Shown here: positions 35,812-47,698 of the stretch, piece by piece
How positions within the stretch are numbered: the first letter of the stretch is position 1
How the letters are laid out: each line of letters opens with the position of its first letter
Origin: Picocystis sp. L7
Lineage: Eukaryota > Chlorophyta > Picocystophyceae > Picocystales > Picocystaceae
Reading direction: 5' to 3'
Assembly (NCBI GenBank): GCA_020975725.1
Contig: QXJR01000005.1
Coordinates: 434,001-498,000, forward strand
Length of the DNA: 64,000 nt
Notes under the pieces: model-generated
The model's database searches: none
What the model was told of the DNA's origin: nothing
What the model saw: only the letters and a program-made list of their open reading frames with translations
Translations under genes and position numbers: made by a program

Positions 35812-38800
35812 TCAAGATGACCGCTGCTTCTTGTATTTCAAACTCAAGATTGTTTCCCATGATAGTTCACCATGACGCCGCTTCAAAGTTGTATTTGAGT
35901 TGAACAGGAATTGCCCCTTGACCGCTTCAAACGTTGCCTTATACTCCTCAAATGTCCCATCCTCTTTCCAAGCATCCCGGGGCACTTTTTCTTGGACACC
36001 AAGCATTAACTTTCTATACCGTTTCAAGCGCTCACGGGCTTTCTTTTCGCCAATCTCACTTGACTGGATGAGCCTCCATGGGCGGCCAAAGGAGGTTGTA
36101 TCCCCTCTTGACCGGTGTTGCCATGCTTGACATAATGTCATGCTAGGGACCTCGAATTTTTCTAATAGTTTCTTGAAGGGAAGTAAACCATAATCTGAAA
36201 GTGATCTTTCTTGGGCTTATTGTTGTGGAGGAACTAACTCTTGCCTTCGTCCAACAATTGGATGCAAATCTCCCGACTCGGTTCCAATGCCTCGTGTAAT
36301 GGTACGTTCCAAGTTTGCCGTCGTGATTGGCGCTCCCTCTATCTTTCCCTCTATCACTGCCTCGTCGAGCGCACTTTGAATAATTTGCGGTAGCATGGAC
36401 ATATCATTCACCAAATTCGGGGCGAGCTTCCCAACTTCGCGTTCAAGTTGCTTGAGTTGTCGCAACATTGAACAGTGAGGCGGGACGCCCGTGGCATGAA
36501 GGTATTTTTTGTCGCCAAGTCTTCACCTTCATAACCATAAAAAATCAGCGATTTAAGCCGAGTGCAACGCACGCGATCCTTCATGAGAGAGCCTTCCCTC
36601 AATTTGTGATTTGTAGGAAGGTCATCCCGCAATGTGTCGAGATGGTACACCAAGCTTGCAAGGCACCTTCGAGCAGCTCTGAGGTTGATGTGACTACTAT
36701 CCATGCATAGTGTTGCACAACGGTAATAAGCGTCCGTGGAGGTATACACGAGAACTCTTGAGGAGGGGTCGTCCTTTCTCTTCTTCGCAACTCACGAAGG
36801 GAGTGTTGGAGGCAGTGGCAAGGCCATTCACTACGCTCGCAAGCTTCCAACAGCACGAAGGAAAACGACCGATGGATGTCTTGTTGGTTCCTCGAACGTC
36901 TATTCAAACAAGTGGGCCGCTCCCCTTTTTCTCTCCCTCCTTCGTAGAGAACGAGTGGTGGAAATTGCTCTTCTTATCCGCCCAACAAGCGGTTGGGGAT
37001 CCACGTGGGTCCCCGCGTCCCCATCGGACGGTCTTGGGACCGTGTGGCTTCCAGCCTTATCCGGTCACCACAGCATTCCACCGCTAGATGTGGATGTAGA
37101 AGATTCGCCCCGACTGGGTCCGGTTTCCGTCTCGATTAGTACGGGAGGGTGAACCCGGATCCCGTGAGCTGATTCCGTTTGAGCCCCAGTCATCAAAGGA
37201 GGGACTGAGCATCCTGTCGAGACCTTCGAGGTCATAGTAGGGTCACCACTTCCTAAGGGGAGGATTCCTTGTGCTATTCGCTGCAAATTTTTGTAATACA
37301 GTCACTACTGGTGTTACATCTTGGTAGGGCCTCCTTCTGGGGAGGGAGGCCCCTGCCTGCTGTTACAATAGGTGGAGGCCCTCTTGAATGAACTTCTCTT
37401 CCTCATCTGTGCTTGGTATGAAGGTCGGAGCTATCAAAGCTAATTCTTCGGACTGCATTGGTAAACCCGTAACAACTCTCCCAACATGTTCATCGCCGGC
37501 ACTATCGTAGCGTCGATAAGTATCCTCCACTCCAAGTTGACTCCATCCGGCTTGCACAAAGATAGCAGAAGTTGAGGGACATGCGGTGCCCCCATAGCTG
37601 TAGTACGTCGCTGCTCCCTTCCGATATGGATGTGTACCGATGCATTCACTACTCAAACCGAAGTCCTCAAGTTCAATAGTACGTAGGAGAAAATGTAGCA
37701 ATTTTCTGAACTTTGTGGCTGTCTCGCTATGACTCCCTTGAAAGAGAGGACATGTAGAGTTCCCCACTTGTGTACGTGTTGTCATGCACACTAGTTACGC
37801 CCCAAGAACAGTGAGAGGGCACACCCATGGATAGAGTGGATTTCCAAATATTGCCTTGGGATGTTTTGCCAATCGTCCTTCTTGGTTTGTCTTTGATTGA
37901 GCAAAATGTATGATGAAGTGATCATCCTTCACTTTTATGTGATGGAGATTCACATAAGATATACTGTCACTCCTGCACATCAAATTCGAAAGAAGAGTGC
38001 TGTAACACCATGAGAAGGGACCTGTTTTGTCTTTCATTGCCAAATGTTTGCTCAGATGTGCATAAAGCTTGAAGGGAAGGGCACTCACTCCCTTCTCAAT
38101 GTTTCTGCCGGTTTCTTTTTGGTTTCTAGCGATTCTCTTTTTCCAACTGGTCATAAGTGTACTCATGTTTGGCCCAAGTGCTCTCCATTCAGCAATCTTA
38201 TTGAAATCCTTGAACAATAAATTCAAGGCTGCACGATATGCACCAAGCATGCTTTCAGTGGCCCCCACTTCCCAATTATTCGCCATAGAAGCCAAAATGA
38301 TTTCGAGAGTGACTTTTTCCCATTTCAAAGGTTCTATAGCTTACCCTTCACAACATCTTGGTAAGAGCGTTCCGACCAAGCTCGCATCGGTCATAATACA
38401 TTTTCTCGGGCCCTCCAACTTCGCCTTTAGTGCCTCGGCAATCAAAGGGTTGAGGATTTCATCTTGCCTTCGATAGACAAACAAAAGAAAGTTGCTTGCT
38501 TGGGACTTGTATCGCTTCCTTGTGCACGTAAGGGTACTGTGGCGCAATTTTCTCTCCAAATTGAATTCACCAAGCTCCCTCTCATGTGTGGGGTCGACTC
38601 GTCCAACTTCCAAGGGAAAAGGTGTTTCGTGCTCTTCATTTGTCTTTCCAAGAGTGCGTGGCGTCTCTCTACGCTTGGGCACAGACGCTTGCGCACGTTC
38701 GGTTCTCACGGAAGCTGCGGCCATGGCGTCGCACGTCGTTCTTTTTGCCACTCTTATAGGGTGGTAAATTCCGGAGAATTTTCCATCCTCTTTCCCTTCG

Positions 38801-38940
38801 ATTGAGAAACAGAGACGAAACCGGGTGGAGGGAGAACCGCATCCCCGGAAATCACCACCCTCCCGGGGTGGTGATTCCCAATCGAGAGGGTGAATCTGGG
38901 GTGGTGAAACCCGGAGAACCACCGTCCCTTCCACTCTCAA
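35812..38940 (-). pseudogene. Crypton-like tyrosine recombinase gene, decayed and split by a solo LTR
   Basis: Minus-strand gene of a YR (tyrosine recombinase) DNA element. A likely start is MAAASVRTERAQ at 38724. The core domain shows WEKVTLEIILASMANNW, AYRAALNLLFKDF and LMCRSDSISYVNL (first catalytic Arg), then THPYRKGAATYYSYGGTACP (HxxR box) and AGWSQLGVEDTYRRYD (Tyr nucleophile candidates) and GRVVTGLP. The C-terminal part has INLRAARRCLASLVYHLDTL and LCQAWQHRSRGD, which are typical of these proteins. In-frame TAA codons at 38343-38341, 37797-37795 and 36219-36217, a frameshift near 36470 and the solo LTR at 36711-37367 show it is dead. The frame is continuous across the LTR once the LTR and one ATAG are disregarded. 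Confidence 0.75.
36711..37367 (-). mobile_element. Solo LTR of the Gypsy methyltransferase family
   Basis: A 657-bp stretch starts TGTTGCACAACGGTAATAAG and ends GCTGTTACA, with the family edge motif GCGTCCGTGGAGG near the left end. It is flanked by the 4-bp duplication ATAG at 36707-36710 and 37368-37371. No internal region remains, so it is the product of LTR-LTR recombination. It splits the recombinase coding sequence between EGLHL and CMDSSH. Confidence 0.88.
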
Positions 38941-39058
38941 GACAACGACGCACGTGCGAAAGTATGGGGCAGCTCATCTTCAACGATTGCCGTTCATGCC
39001 GGACAACAAGATATAAAGCCTTGGGTATTGGAACGATACGAATAGAGACAAACTAAAT

Positions 39059-39571
39059 TTGGTGATGATAGATGTATACCTTGCAGTGATTCCTAAAGCT
39101 TGTATGCATGCTACGAAACATGCAAGTCATGAGTTTGTACTCCTTCCAAGACAACATGAAGAGCCACCAAAAGTGCTGCTAGATATGGTATTTGCTCAAG
39201 TGGACGAAATGAAAGCAAACGTTCCGGAACGTGCACGCACTCCCAATACCAACTACCTAGCAGCTATGAACTTCTTGGATTTTGCAAGGAAATGATTTTT
39301 GCAAGATATGGCTGTGTTGTAAGGGGAAGGTTTCGAAAGTGAGGCATTCTCACACCGCGTCTTTCGCCACGGGGCATGGAAAGTGTTCAAGCAAAGAGTG
39401 CTAAAATAAATCGAGTTATTCAAGGTTGCACTGCTAGCCGACAAGACACAAGACTCCAATGCACCTAAGGTAGTGAAACAACTTGGACATATATCGGAGA
39501 ATATTACATCCATGGGAAGCCAATTTGACTTGATGACGCAGAAGTTGAAAGGTTGGGAGACTTGTAAGTGA
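39059..39571 (+). pseudogene. Ndc10-like (Crypton-type) protein remnant
   Basis: A frame on the plus strand with three in-frame stops (near 39293, 39320 and 39407). Readable blocks are HEFVLLPRQHEEPPKVLLDMVF, AAMNFLDFARK, FLQDMAVL, FSHRVFRHGAWKVFKQRVL and KQLGHISENITSM. The pattern LPR...P..ll..vF, then LQDxAVL and HxVF resembles the Ndc10/centromere-binding-like domain found in Crypton-type proteins. It is divergent in orientation from the recombinase at 35812-38940 and could be a second decayed element. The assignment is tentative. Confidence 0.4.
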
Positions 39572-42387
39572 CCCATGACGCAATCACGAAATCCAACAGC
39601 GGCCGCAAACTTCCAAAGGACGAGAGCGTGTCCAACGGTGCCTGTGAACACGAAGGAAAATACTTTCTTATGCCAATAGTAAGCATGTTTGGTGCACCAA
39701 GCCGAAGATTCTCCTTGCGTGTCCTACATGGAGGCAGAGGCCTTGTCTCCCACGCGGCGGAAGAATCCGCTAGGAAGCAGCAAGAGGCGCAAATTCTGGG
39801 CGAAGATAAAGCATTTGCACCACTGGGTCCAGTCGTTCATGTACGATAGCTTGTTCGTGATGGTAGAAGCTGCATTGGACCACCTTGAGGAGCACATGGA
39901 AGTCCACGAGGCATGACTTAGGTCCCTCCTCCTGTAGCTCGAGTCGGGAAAGATCCTTGCACCAAGGACTCGCTCGTGACTTCAGAATAGTCACACGCAC
40001 CATCCTCCGCCTTGCAACTCATTCCATCTACCAGCCAGTTCACCTCACGCGAGACGGGCGTCAAGCAGCTTTGTATGCGTTAGGTTCGACGCATCTTTGT
40101 CCACCTCCCTCAGCCTTCCTGTCGCCACATGTAATGGTCCCGCGTTTCCTCTCCCTTCCCACGACGGGCAGAAGCGTTCGTGAGTATAGCACAAGTGGCG
40201 GCCGACGCGCGTCCGTGGCTGTCATGCTCCGACGTCACCTGACTCTTCCGTCGCGGTGCGATCGGTCCTGGTCCCGGTCTTCCTCTCACCCTTCCTCTTC
40301 CTCCCTCCCATAGGACAGAAAAGTCGCGTTGGGGCAGAGGAACCGTGGGAGGAAGAAGGAACGAAACAGGAGAAAGGAACACGAGCACGTCCACGTCGTC
40401 CCTTTCGAACGAAGCAAGGAGCAAGTTGGGAAACCTTGAAAGGGAATCCTCGACGTGGATGGAAAACGACACGAGGGGACGACGTGGACTTGCTTTGAGT
40501 CCTCCAAAACGGAAACGAAGGGGCGGAGATGGAAGTTGAAAGACTAGAATCGGCACATGCACGAATCGATGTGGAAGGAAGCATCGAAGATGGTGGAGTG
40601 AAGGAAAGGAAGAGGAATGGCATGAAGAACGAACCTCCTTGTTGGAACGGAAACGACGCTTGCGATCCAAGCAGGTGGCGTTGACAATCCTGTCCATCAA
40701 TTGGGCCAATCAAACCTCGAAGATGATAAGGCAATTTGATCTGTTGACCTCGAAGAAGATCGAAGAAGCTTTGTTTCATGATCGTAGGAGAAAATTGAAA
40801 GAGAGGCATTTACCTCTCTCGATGACCTTGCTCCCCGCCGGACAACTCATCTCTTTCTCCCCAAAGAATCCGTAAGTATGTAGGGCTGTACAAAGAATAG
40901 TGCAAGAGGGACACTGCCCATTTGTGCGCAAATTTTCAAAGCCTGCACAAATAGATCTTATCCGACATGGAGAGTGACATTTGTCGATTCAATCCGAATA
41001 CTAAACCACGTAGAAGCGCCCTGCAGCCCATCACTTTATCATTCAGCAACAGTCTGCGCATGGACCGCATAGAGGAGTATCTAGTCTGCGGGCCCATGGT
41101 CCCTCATAAGCGGCCGCTTTGCAAGGATGGTGCCCTAGACGGGCAAGGAGATGAGTCTGGTGAAGCCAGCAAGAAAGCATTTGCAATTGCCCGAGGATCC
41201 AGGGCGCCGGCATCAATGTTACCTGACTGATTGCTTTACCGAGCCTGCACTCTCGACACGCGAACTGAAGGTGCAGCTTTGCAAGTCATGTAAATGCAAG
41301 GACAAAGATAGGCAGGTGGTGCCATCAATTTGCTGGTGACAATCAGAAAGGGACTGGAGTGGTTGCAAACTTGCTGGATTTGAAAGTCCACATCTTGATG
41401 ATTGCATCACCATGCTGGAAGGAGAACGGAGACCGTTTACTTTGAAACAAGCAAGAAAGACAGCGGTGAGACTCCCACATGTTGCACTTTTTGTACCTTG
41501 TACCATTTTTCGATTGCGTAGGTGCATTTTTCCTTTTCTTTGCTTTCACCCTACTCTACCTACTCAGCTGCTTCTACTCCATTATGCTCCATCTTTAGAC
41601 CTACCCACTAAAACCTTGCCGTCACCTCTCTGAAGAAAGGCTTCGATGGTTTTATCATTGGAAGCAGCCAATTCGAGAATTGATTGCTTCGAGTACCTTC
41701 TTGCAAGAAGCGCCGGCGCCGGCCATCTTCTCCCACTAGAAAAGCCTTAAGTTGGCCGATGGTTGTGGATGAAATGGCTGCTCTTCCATACCATCGCAGC
41801 ACTCTTACGACCAGGAGGCCCTAAAGAACTATTTTGCACATTGAAGAAGTGCACATTTTCTACCCAACTCCATCTGCGGTTGCCCTCGGAACCGCCAAGT
41901 ATCTGAGGTGGGTCCACCCAACACTAGTGATGAACTTTCCCGACCACGTTACAATCCCGTCAACAATCTAACTGGATACGATTTCTGCGAAACAACGCCT
42001 TGCTAGAATATTCACATGCTTCCCTCTACTATCTCAAGGCACAGAACATTTTTTTGAACCGGAGATCTACTCGAAACGTTGTAGTTGGGCCAATGGATCT
42101 AGTGGGCCGGCATCTCCACGAGGAGCGCTTCTTGTCACGGTCATGCGTGTCCAGACCAACGTGCAAGGTCACGAGCATCTGACGTGCATTGTGGCACGTT
42201 ACTCATCCACACGAAGGACGAAGCCATCCATTCCATTCCAAACCAGCGTTCTGACCATAAGCACGAGATCCGTTCCATGGAGAAGAAACTCCCGGCGAGG
42301 GATGCGAGTACAGGCCTCCAAGTTTCCTACGTTCCAACATTGGAGCGAGTTCATTGGTTCGCTAAACGAAGCTGAGACGTTCATTCC
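39572..42387. other. Host DNA without a recognisable gene
   Basis: Several open frames of 60-200 codons occur on both strands. The longest (40110-40809, minus) are serine/proline/arginine-rich and overlap one another in two frames, which points to composition. A plus-strand frame at 40967-41230 (MESDICRFNPNTKPRRSA) and one at 40639-40875 have no recognised motifs. The sequence around 40200-40500 is rich in GAAG/GACG and may come from acidic/basic coding DNA that has drifted. Confidence 0.4.
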
Positions 42388-42459
42388 ATGACCGTTGTGC
42401 AACACTCTTTCTCGAAGAGCAACAACTACTCGAAAGAACCGACAGTTGGCAAAGGGAGC

Positions 42460-43524
42460 ATGATGTACTGGTTGATTGTTGCTCTCCTTTGGCTTGCGGT
42501 TGCATACGGACGAGGCATAGCAGGAGAACATGATACCGCAAGTGATCCAACTGCGATGCTGCACGTTGTTCTTGCTCCCGAGGGAACACGGTGCACTCAA
42601 ATTGCAGTCTTGATATACTCGATTCTTCGCAAGCTTGCAGTCGGTTGCCAGCTTCACGTGTATTTGTTTTTTGGCGAAATGGATCCAAGTTACCCGTCCT
42701 GGCTGGAAAATCATCTCTGCAAACACAGCAGTGCAGTTTCTATCCATGAGCAGCAGGTACAACTCCCCTTTCACTTGAAGGGTAGGCTGTGAAGCTACCG
42801 GTAGGAGCTCTGTTCAGTGGGCAATTTTGCTGCTTTCGTTGGTGTGCAGGTCTTACCAGTGGAACGCTTCGTATATGTTGACGCTGACATCATATTCCAG
42901 CATAACATAAGAGAACTCTTTGATCTAAACATGGGGAACCTTCCTGTGGGTGCAGTGGAGGATTGCTCGCAAAGAAATAATGTGTATTTCCACAACAAGA
43001 GACTCTACTCAAAACACTTTCGAAGCAGATGCGTTGCCAAAAGGGGGTTAGTCGTGATTGACACAAGGGTTTGGCAAGCCCTCAACATGACAGACAGAAT
43101 TTTCCTTCACATGAGAAAGTCTATCAGGCGTCCCCTGTGGAAGTATGGAGTGTCTCAGCCACCCTTTCTTCTTGTTATCTATCAAACAGAGTATTTTCGC
43201 ATTTCTCCACTGTGGAGTGTACGTGGCCTGGGACGGGATGAATTTATTGGACAAGGGGAGTTTGAATCAATGGTCAAGTCAAGCGAAAACACTTGCAGCT
43301 TGGACTACCAATTTAATAAGCAGCATGCAGAAATCCACCCAATGCAATTTTTGCAACCACTTGCGTATTGTGCTTTTGCATTGCACTATAATGGTCGTTA
43401 GAAGCCATGGTCCTCCCAAGTCGGAGAGGCCTCATGCACATGCGGACGTGAATGCATTGGAAAGTGTGGTCAAATATACAAAAATCTAACCGCAGACCTA
43501 CAAGAAAATTGTCTAGCGGCTTAG
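42460..43524 (+). pseudogene. Family 8 glycosyltransferase, host gene with in-frame stop
   Basis: Likely Golgi or secretory glycosyltransferase of family GT8. The N-terminus MMYWLIVALLWLAVAYGRGIAG is a signal peptide or anchor. Exon 1 (42460-42756) encodes LHVVLAPEGTRCTQIAVLIYS. A canonical 93-bp intron follows (42757-42849, CAG/GTACAA to GTGCAG/G, phase 0). Exon 2 carries the DXD metal site in FVYVDADIIFQHNIRELFDLNM, then GAVEDC and RGLVVIDTRVW. Near the end HYNGR is followed by TAG (43399-43401) and then KPW, i.e. the stop lies inside the conserved HxNGxxKPW metal-binding motif. The frame stays open for 40 further codons to 43524. TAG also ends other frames here (Gypsy-1 pol), so it is not recoded. 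The exact acceptor sugar is unknown. Confidence 0.7.
42757..42849 (+). other. Intron in the GT8 gene
   Basis: A 93-bp GT-AG intron in phase 0. It starts GTACAAC after CAGCAG and ends TTGGTGTGCAG. It joins the GT8 N-terminal part to LPVERFVYVDAD, and an in-frame stop lies inside it, which supports removal. Confidence 0.7.
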
Positions 43525-45269
43525 AAATCCTCACTCGTGGGGGATGAGCATTGCGCGTTCCTGTTGAGCACAGTGCAAGCAGCACATACACTGCCTAGTT
43601 CCTGTCATCTGTTCTCCTTGGGTGAAAGATGATCTTCTAATGTTTGTGTTAAACTCACATGTATGCCGGTGACGTAGGCTTGAGCTCCGACATGTACAGG
43701 TTATGGATTCATGGTCCAATAAATCTGTGCATAGTAAGCTTCTTTATTGGATTACTTTTGACAGGTATTGACCATACTGCACCGGAGAATCGACGGTTCT
43801 TGAAAAAAGGAGAATCCCCCGCAAGCCTCTACTACCTCCTGGCTCTGGTTCAATAGAGTTATGATACCTTGCGCATTATATCCTTGTGTTTTCATTGGAT
43901 GTTCAGTTGGAAGAGCTAATTGTTGGCCCATGGTCACCGAAGGAATAGGTGCTTTGCATATAGTTCTCCTTGTATGAGAGATTGGGTCATTTAATTTGAC
44001 AACAGAAACATGTTTGTTGCAAAATGCATCGAACGTGGAGGATAGAAGGCCAACATAACGAAACTATGGCGCGTTTCTGGTAAAAACCTTGGAGGACTGA
44101 CCACACCCACTCAAATGTTGGGAGGAAAAGAAGCAGTGTTGGATTCAGCAGTGCAGAAAGCTCATACCGCACTAGGGGACTTCTACTTTCACAGCTACAG
44201 CAAACTTGAATTTTTCAAGTCGGTATTGTGTGAAGGACAAGTCCCCTGTTTAGGACAATAACTTCTACAGGATCCTCTCCAGATTCGAGGTATAGTACCT
44301 TTTCGAAAAATGGTTGTGAATTGCTCTCCCCATATCGGAACACTAGCAGTGAAAACTGCCCTTCACTTATATTGGGGATCATTTCGTTGGAAGGGCCCAG
44401 TGCCAGATCTATTGAAAGAAAAACTGCCATACAGCTCAAGGAACCTTTCCAATAGATGCATGAAAAATGTCTAAACATGTTGCAGAATCACCCGAGCAGA
44501 CTACAGAGTAGGTAGTACACAGATACTTGTCTTTGCGCCAATAAGCGGTGTGAGCAAGTGAGGAAAAGCTCCTATTTGTTGTGAATGCGGTTGTACATGA
44601 TTCTACACATTTTCATGAGGGCCAAAAGATTGAGCAAATTTGGTGATAGTGCTACGATCATGCTTATGCTTTTCTGGTCGGACCATCTAACGTGGCCGGG
44701 CTTGGGATGCAATTACCAGACCGATCGGCTAACTTGTCTTTGATTCAACCCAAACCAGGGTCTCCGATTGGAAAAACTCACCGCCAGGGACAATTACTTT
44801 GCTCACCAAGTCGGAATATTTCTTACCAGATTTGGTAACTGAAGTATGGCAGCGTATTAAGGCTCCCGTAAGCATCCGGCTTTGCCTTTCGCTGCAGCAT
44901 AGCTTGGTCTGATTTTTCTGCCTTAGATTTGGTGCGGCATGGCAAATTCTTATCATGACTCCTTTTTGCAAGCAGAGTTCTCTTTTGCTAGGTCACTCAT
45001 TGACAGAAGCTTACTTGCTTGCATGTTCCTCGACCATGGCTGGTTGGGGAGCGATTGATGCTAGATCTCAAGCCATTCCTTCATGGTGTGGATTGATCAA
45101 AGAATTTCTTACTTGCTTGTTTTTCTTTCACAAATTGTATTATTCTCGTCTGGGATGCTGAGATGCCATGGCTGCACTGCAGTTGCCTCTCTGTCCCTTC
45201 ACCTTGCTACTTAAATCTACCAGCAGTCTGTTGGACATGCAGACAATGCCTTCACACCTTTAAAATGCT
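43525..45269. other. Host DNA without a recognisable gene
   Basis: AT-richer than the elements, with only short open frames on either strand and no readable domain. It may hold the 3' untranslated region of the GT8 gene and small introns. Confidence 0.4.
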
Positions 45270-45893
45270 TTGGCAGAACAACCCATAGATGTTGGAAACA
45301 TCATTGTAAAGGCAAAGCATGCATTGGAATATGACCCTGTGACCAAAAAACCATCGTATGCTGGAGAATTGGCAAATGATTCGAGGAAGATGTTGCGGTC
45401 TACCAAGCCGACAAAGGCACAACTATTGAAGGCCATACTGCTGTCCACTTCGATGCGCAGGCTGGCTCTTGTCAAAGACAATGGTGATACAGGAGAGAAG
45501 AATGGCCTTGTGCAAAGCTCCAAGTTTCAGACGGCAGCCTTCAGTCGGTCAGGTAGAACCCCCTACCACCATTTGTCTTCTTTCATTATGGTAGACTTTG
45601 ATTCTCCAAGCTGCCGAAGCAAAGCTAAACGTTCGTTTCTTAGAAAGAAGAGACCTAACCATGGCTCGGATAGAAACGTGGGAAGTTTGTCTGCTCGTTT
45701 ACCTCGAAGGCTTCCAGTGTCCACCGAGATCCATTCCTTCAAAGTAATTCACGAGCATGAAGGAAAACACAAAGCGGTATGGAGCTGTGTGTTTATCAAG
45801 TCGTACTTTTGGTCGACTGCAGCAGCCTTACATCAAGATGCTTGCTGCATTCCAGACGCAATTGGGTTCACGGTCCATCTTCATCTCGGCTAG
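45270..45893 (+). CDS. Hypothetical protein
   Basis: A 207-codon open frame starting MAEQPIDVGNIIVKAKHAL. The first 90 residues look like a normal soluble protein (LANDSRKMLRSTKPTKAQLLKAIL); the middle is basic and serine-rich. I recognise no domain. An overlapping frame at 45757-45939 continues with RRYGAV-like sequence, so an intron or a frameshift near 45770 is possible. Confidence 0.3.
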   Translation: MAEQPIDVGNIIVKAKHALEYDPVTKKPSYAGELANDSRKMLRSTKPTKAQLLKAILLSTSMRRLALVKDNGDTGEKNGLVQSSKFQTAAFSRSGRTPYHHLSSFIMVDFDSPSCRSKAKRSFLRKKRPNHGSDRNVGSLSARLPRRLPVSTEIHSFKVIHEHEGKHKAVWSCVFIKSYFWSTAAALHQDACCIPDAIGFTVHLHLG

Positions 45894-46678
45894 CGTATGG
45901 CATCATGCAATTCGTGCAACCTGTCCTTCAATACAGTAGAATCTATTGTCTGCATTCGCTGGTTCTTGTTCGTTGGTGGAAGCACATCCATTTTCATCGA
46001 CACCAGTTGATGGTCACCATCGTGGTTTTCCTTGGATGAATCTGCTGTGCCTGTTGGAATAAGTCATGCAGCATTGGAGGGCCTTGATTCATGCAGGTCT
46101 GCAGTAGGTTGGAGAACCAAAGTTTCGGGAACAGCGAGCCTTGAAGGAATGCAATACATGCTTTAAGCCTGCGACGAGTGTAGTCGAAGGAGTGGCCAAC
46201 CAATTTCACTTGCTTTTTAGATCGGGCACTCCTTTCACAGCCGTGTGCGAAATGTGCGACTGTCCTACATCGTAAAGACGACCTTCATCATCCGTTGCGC
46301 ATGGATCAGTCACCACGTGTGCTTTCGTGGCCATAGCATCTCTCGTGTCCAGAAGACGCTCGCTTCGTTTTGAAATGTGCGTTCGATCCCGTATTCTTGG
46401 CACTTTCTGCTCGACTGGACTGGGTTGGATTCCACGAACACGAGGCTGGGTTTTCGCGCTCCTTTTCCCATCGGGGACGGGTTTTCGAGTCACGTGATCC
46501 TCTGCATTGCGCGGGAAACGAGGAATTCGAGGATCCATCCGACGACATGCACGAGGCGTTTGGGTTCGACGTGGACGAGGGAGAGACACGCACGAAAGCA
46601 ACATGAAGAGAAAGGAAGACGATCGCATCGAGGAAGGAAACGACATCGAACGCCTTCCTTTCTTTCCGCGTCAGGAAC
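45894..46678. other. Host DNA upstream of the split host gene
   Basis: A plus-strand frame at 46370-46606 (FEDPSDDMHEAFGFDVDEGE) is in the same frame as the host gene that starts at 46679 and is separated from it by a single TGA at 46604-46606. It could be an upstream exon or part of the leader. A minus-strand frame at 45994-46209 has no recognised motif. Confidence 0.4.
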
Positions 46679-47089
46679 ATGAGACGAAGCATGACGAAGC
46701 ACAAGAAAAAGATGAAGGAAAGGATGCTTCAGAGGAGAAGGATCTCGTCCACTGCACACGATGCAGCGGAAAAAAGGAGCAGCGAGGAGAACCCGTCGAA
46801 GAAGAAGAAGAAGGATCCTGCCAAGACCGAGCTAGCCAATCCAGAATCCTCCGAAAGTCCATCGATAGAAAGAGCAAAGAAAGTGTACGAGGACCTCATG
46901 CTCTTGGACAAGGCGTTGGATCCCAGCCTGTCTCCTTCCGAGAGCGATCGAGAAGAAGCGGTGGTGGATGCAGAAAACGAGGTGGAAGATGAAGAAAACG
47001 TGGACGAGTTTGATGAGAAGCATGCGAAGAAAGAAGCTGGTGTCATTGCTTGGCAAATCGACGTGGTTGAAAATGGAACCAACAAAGAC
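46679..47089 (+). CDS. Host gene, 5' part, interrupted by Gypsy-5
   Basis: Open frame of 137 codons before the Gypsy-5 insertion. The start MRRSMTKHKKKMKERM is strongly basic, then KKKKKDPAKTELA (likely nuclear signal), then an acidic stretch SESDREEAVVDAENEVEDEE. It ends ENGTNKD at the AGAC duplication. The frame continues without shift on the far side of the element (61986, starting QEDTRMIL), so the two parts belong to one gene. No family recognised; a charged nuclear protein is the best description. Confidence 0.5.
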
Positions 47090-47593
47090 TATTGCGCAAG
47101 CGTCCGTGGAATGAGCAAGGCAAAGGCTCACGTCCGAAGCGCAATCCCACACGGTGTTGCTACGCTCCTTCTCTCTAAGCAAGGTGATTCTGATGTATTA
47201 CGAAGCAATGATGGCATAAGTATTGCCCCTTGAATGGGCACGACAGCCTGGCGCCCCACTCGCATGCACCCTGGTCACGTGAGGGGTCGCCAGGTGAAAA
47301 CTGCTCCCCAGGCAGGGACCGCACCGATGGGGAGCTTGTTTCCCTGGGATTACGCCCCACGGGCGCGTGCCGAGGACCCTGATTCCGGGGCAGAATCTCT
47401 TCTTCGCCCCGGAATGATCTTCGACCCTTCCTTGCCCTAACACGATAAGGGGCAGTCCTGTGCCTGTTTTGGGTCACTTTAGGTCCATAAAAAAAAGGGG
47501 GGTGGTCTCTAGTGACCCTACTTGGATACTCCTACTTGGTCTGGTTCGAATCGGGACTCAATGGGTGCCCCGAGATAGTAAAGGCATGCAACA
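47090..47593 (-). repeat. Gypsy-5 3' LTR
   Basis: 504 bp; plus-strand ends TATTGCGCAAGCGTCC and GGCATGCAACA. The polypurine tract on the minus strand just before it is GGGAGCCAGGAGAA. Confidence 0.93.
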
Positions 47594-47698
47594 TTCTCCT
47601 GGCTCCCAGCACCGAGTGCTGTATATTGTAGTTATCAGGCTTAAAACCCATATACATACGCGATCGGGTTGTATATGAGAGATCTGGTCTTTTGGTGG

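Noticed and set aside
40110-40809. Overlapping minus-strand frames of 199 and 195 codons
   Set aside because: Two frames of the same DNA are equally long and Ser/Pro/Arg-rich; no motif. Composition explains them.
43143-43189. Second intron in the GT8 gene (GTATGG...AACAG)
   Set aside because: Removal would shift the frame away from the conserved downstream sequence, and 47 bp is very short.
43399-43401. Reassigned TAG codon in this genome
   Set aside because: TAG ends Gypsy-1 pol at the position where relatives also end, so TAG works as a stop.
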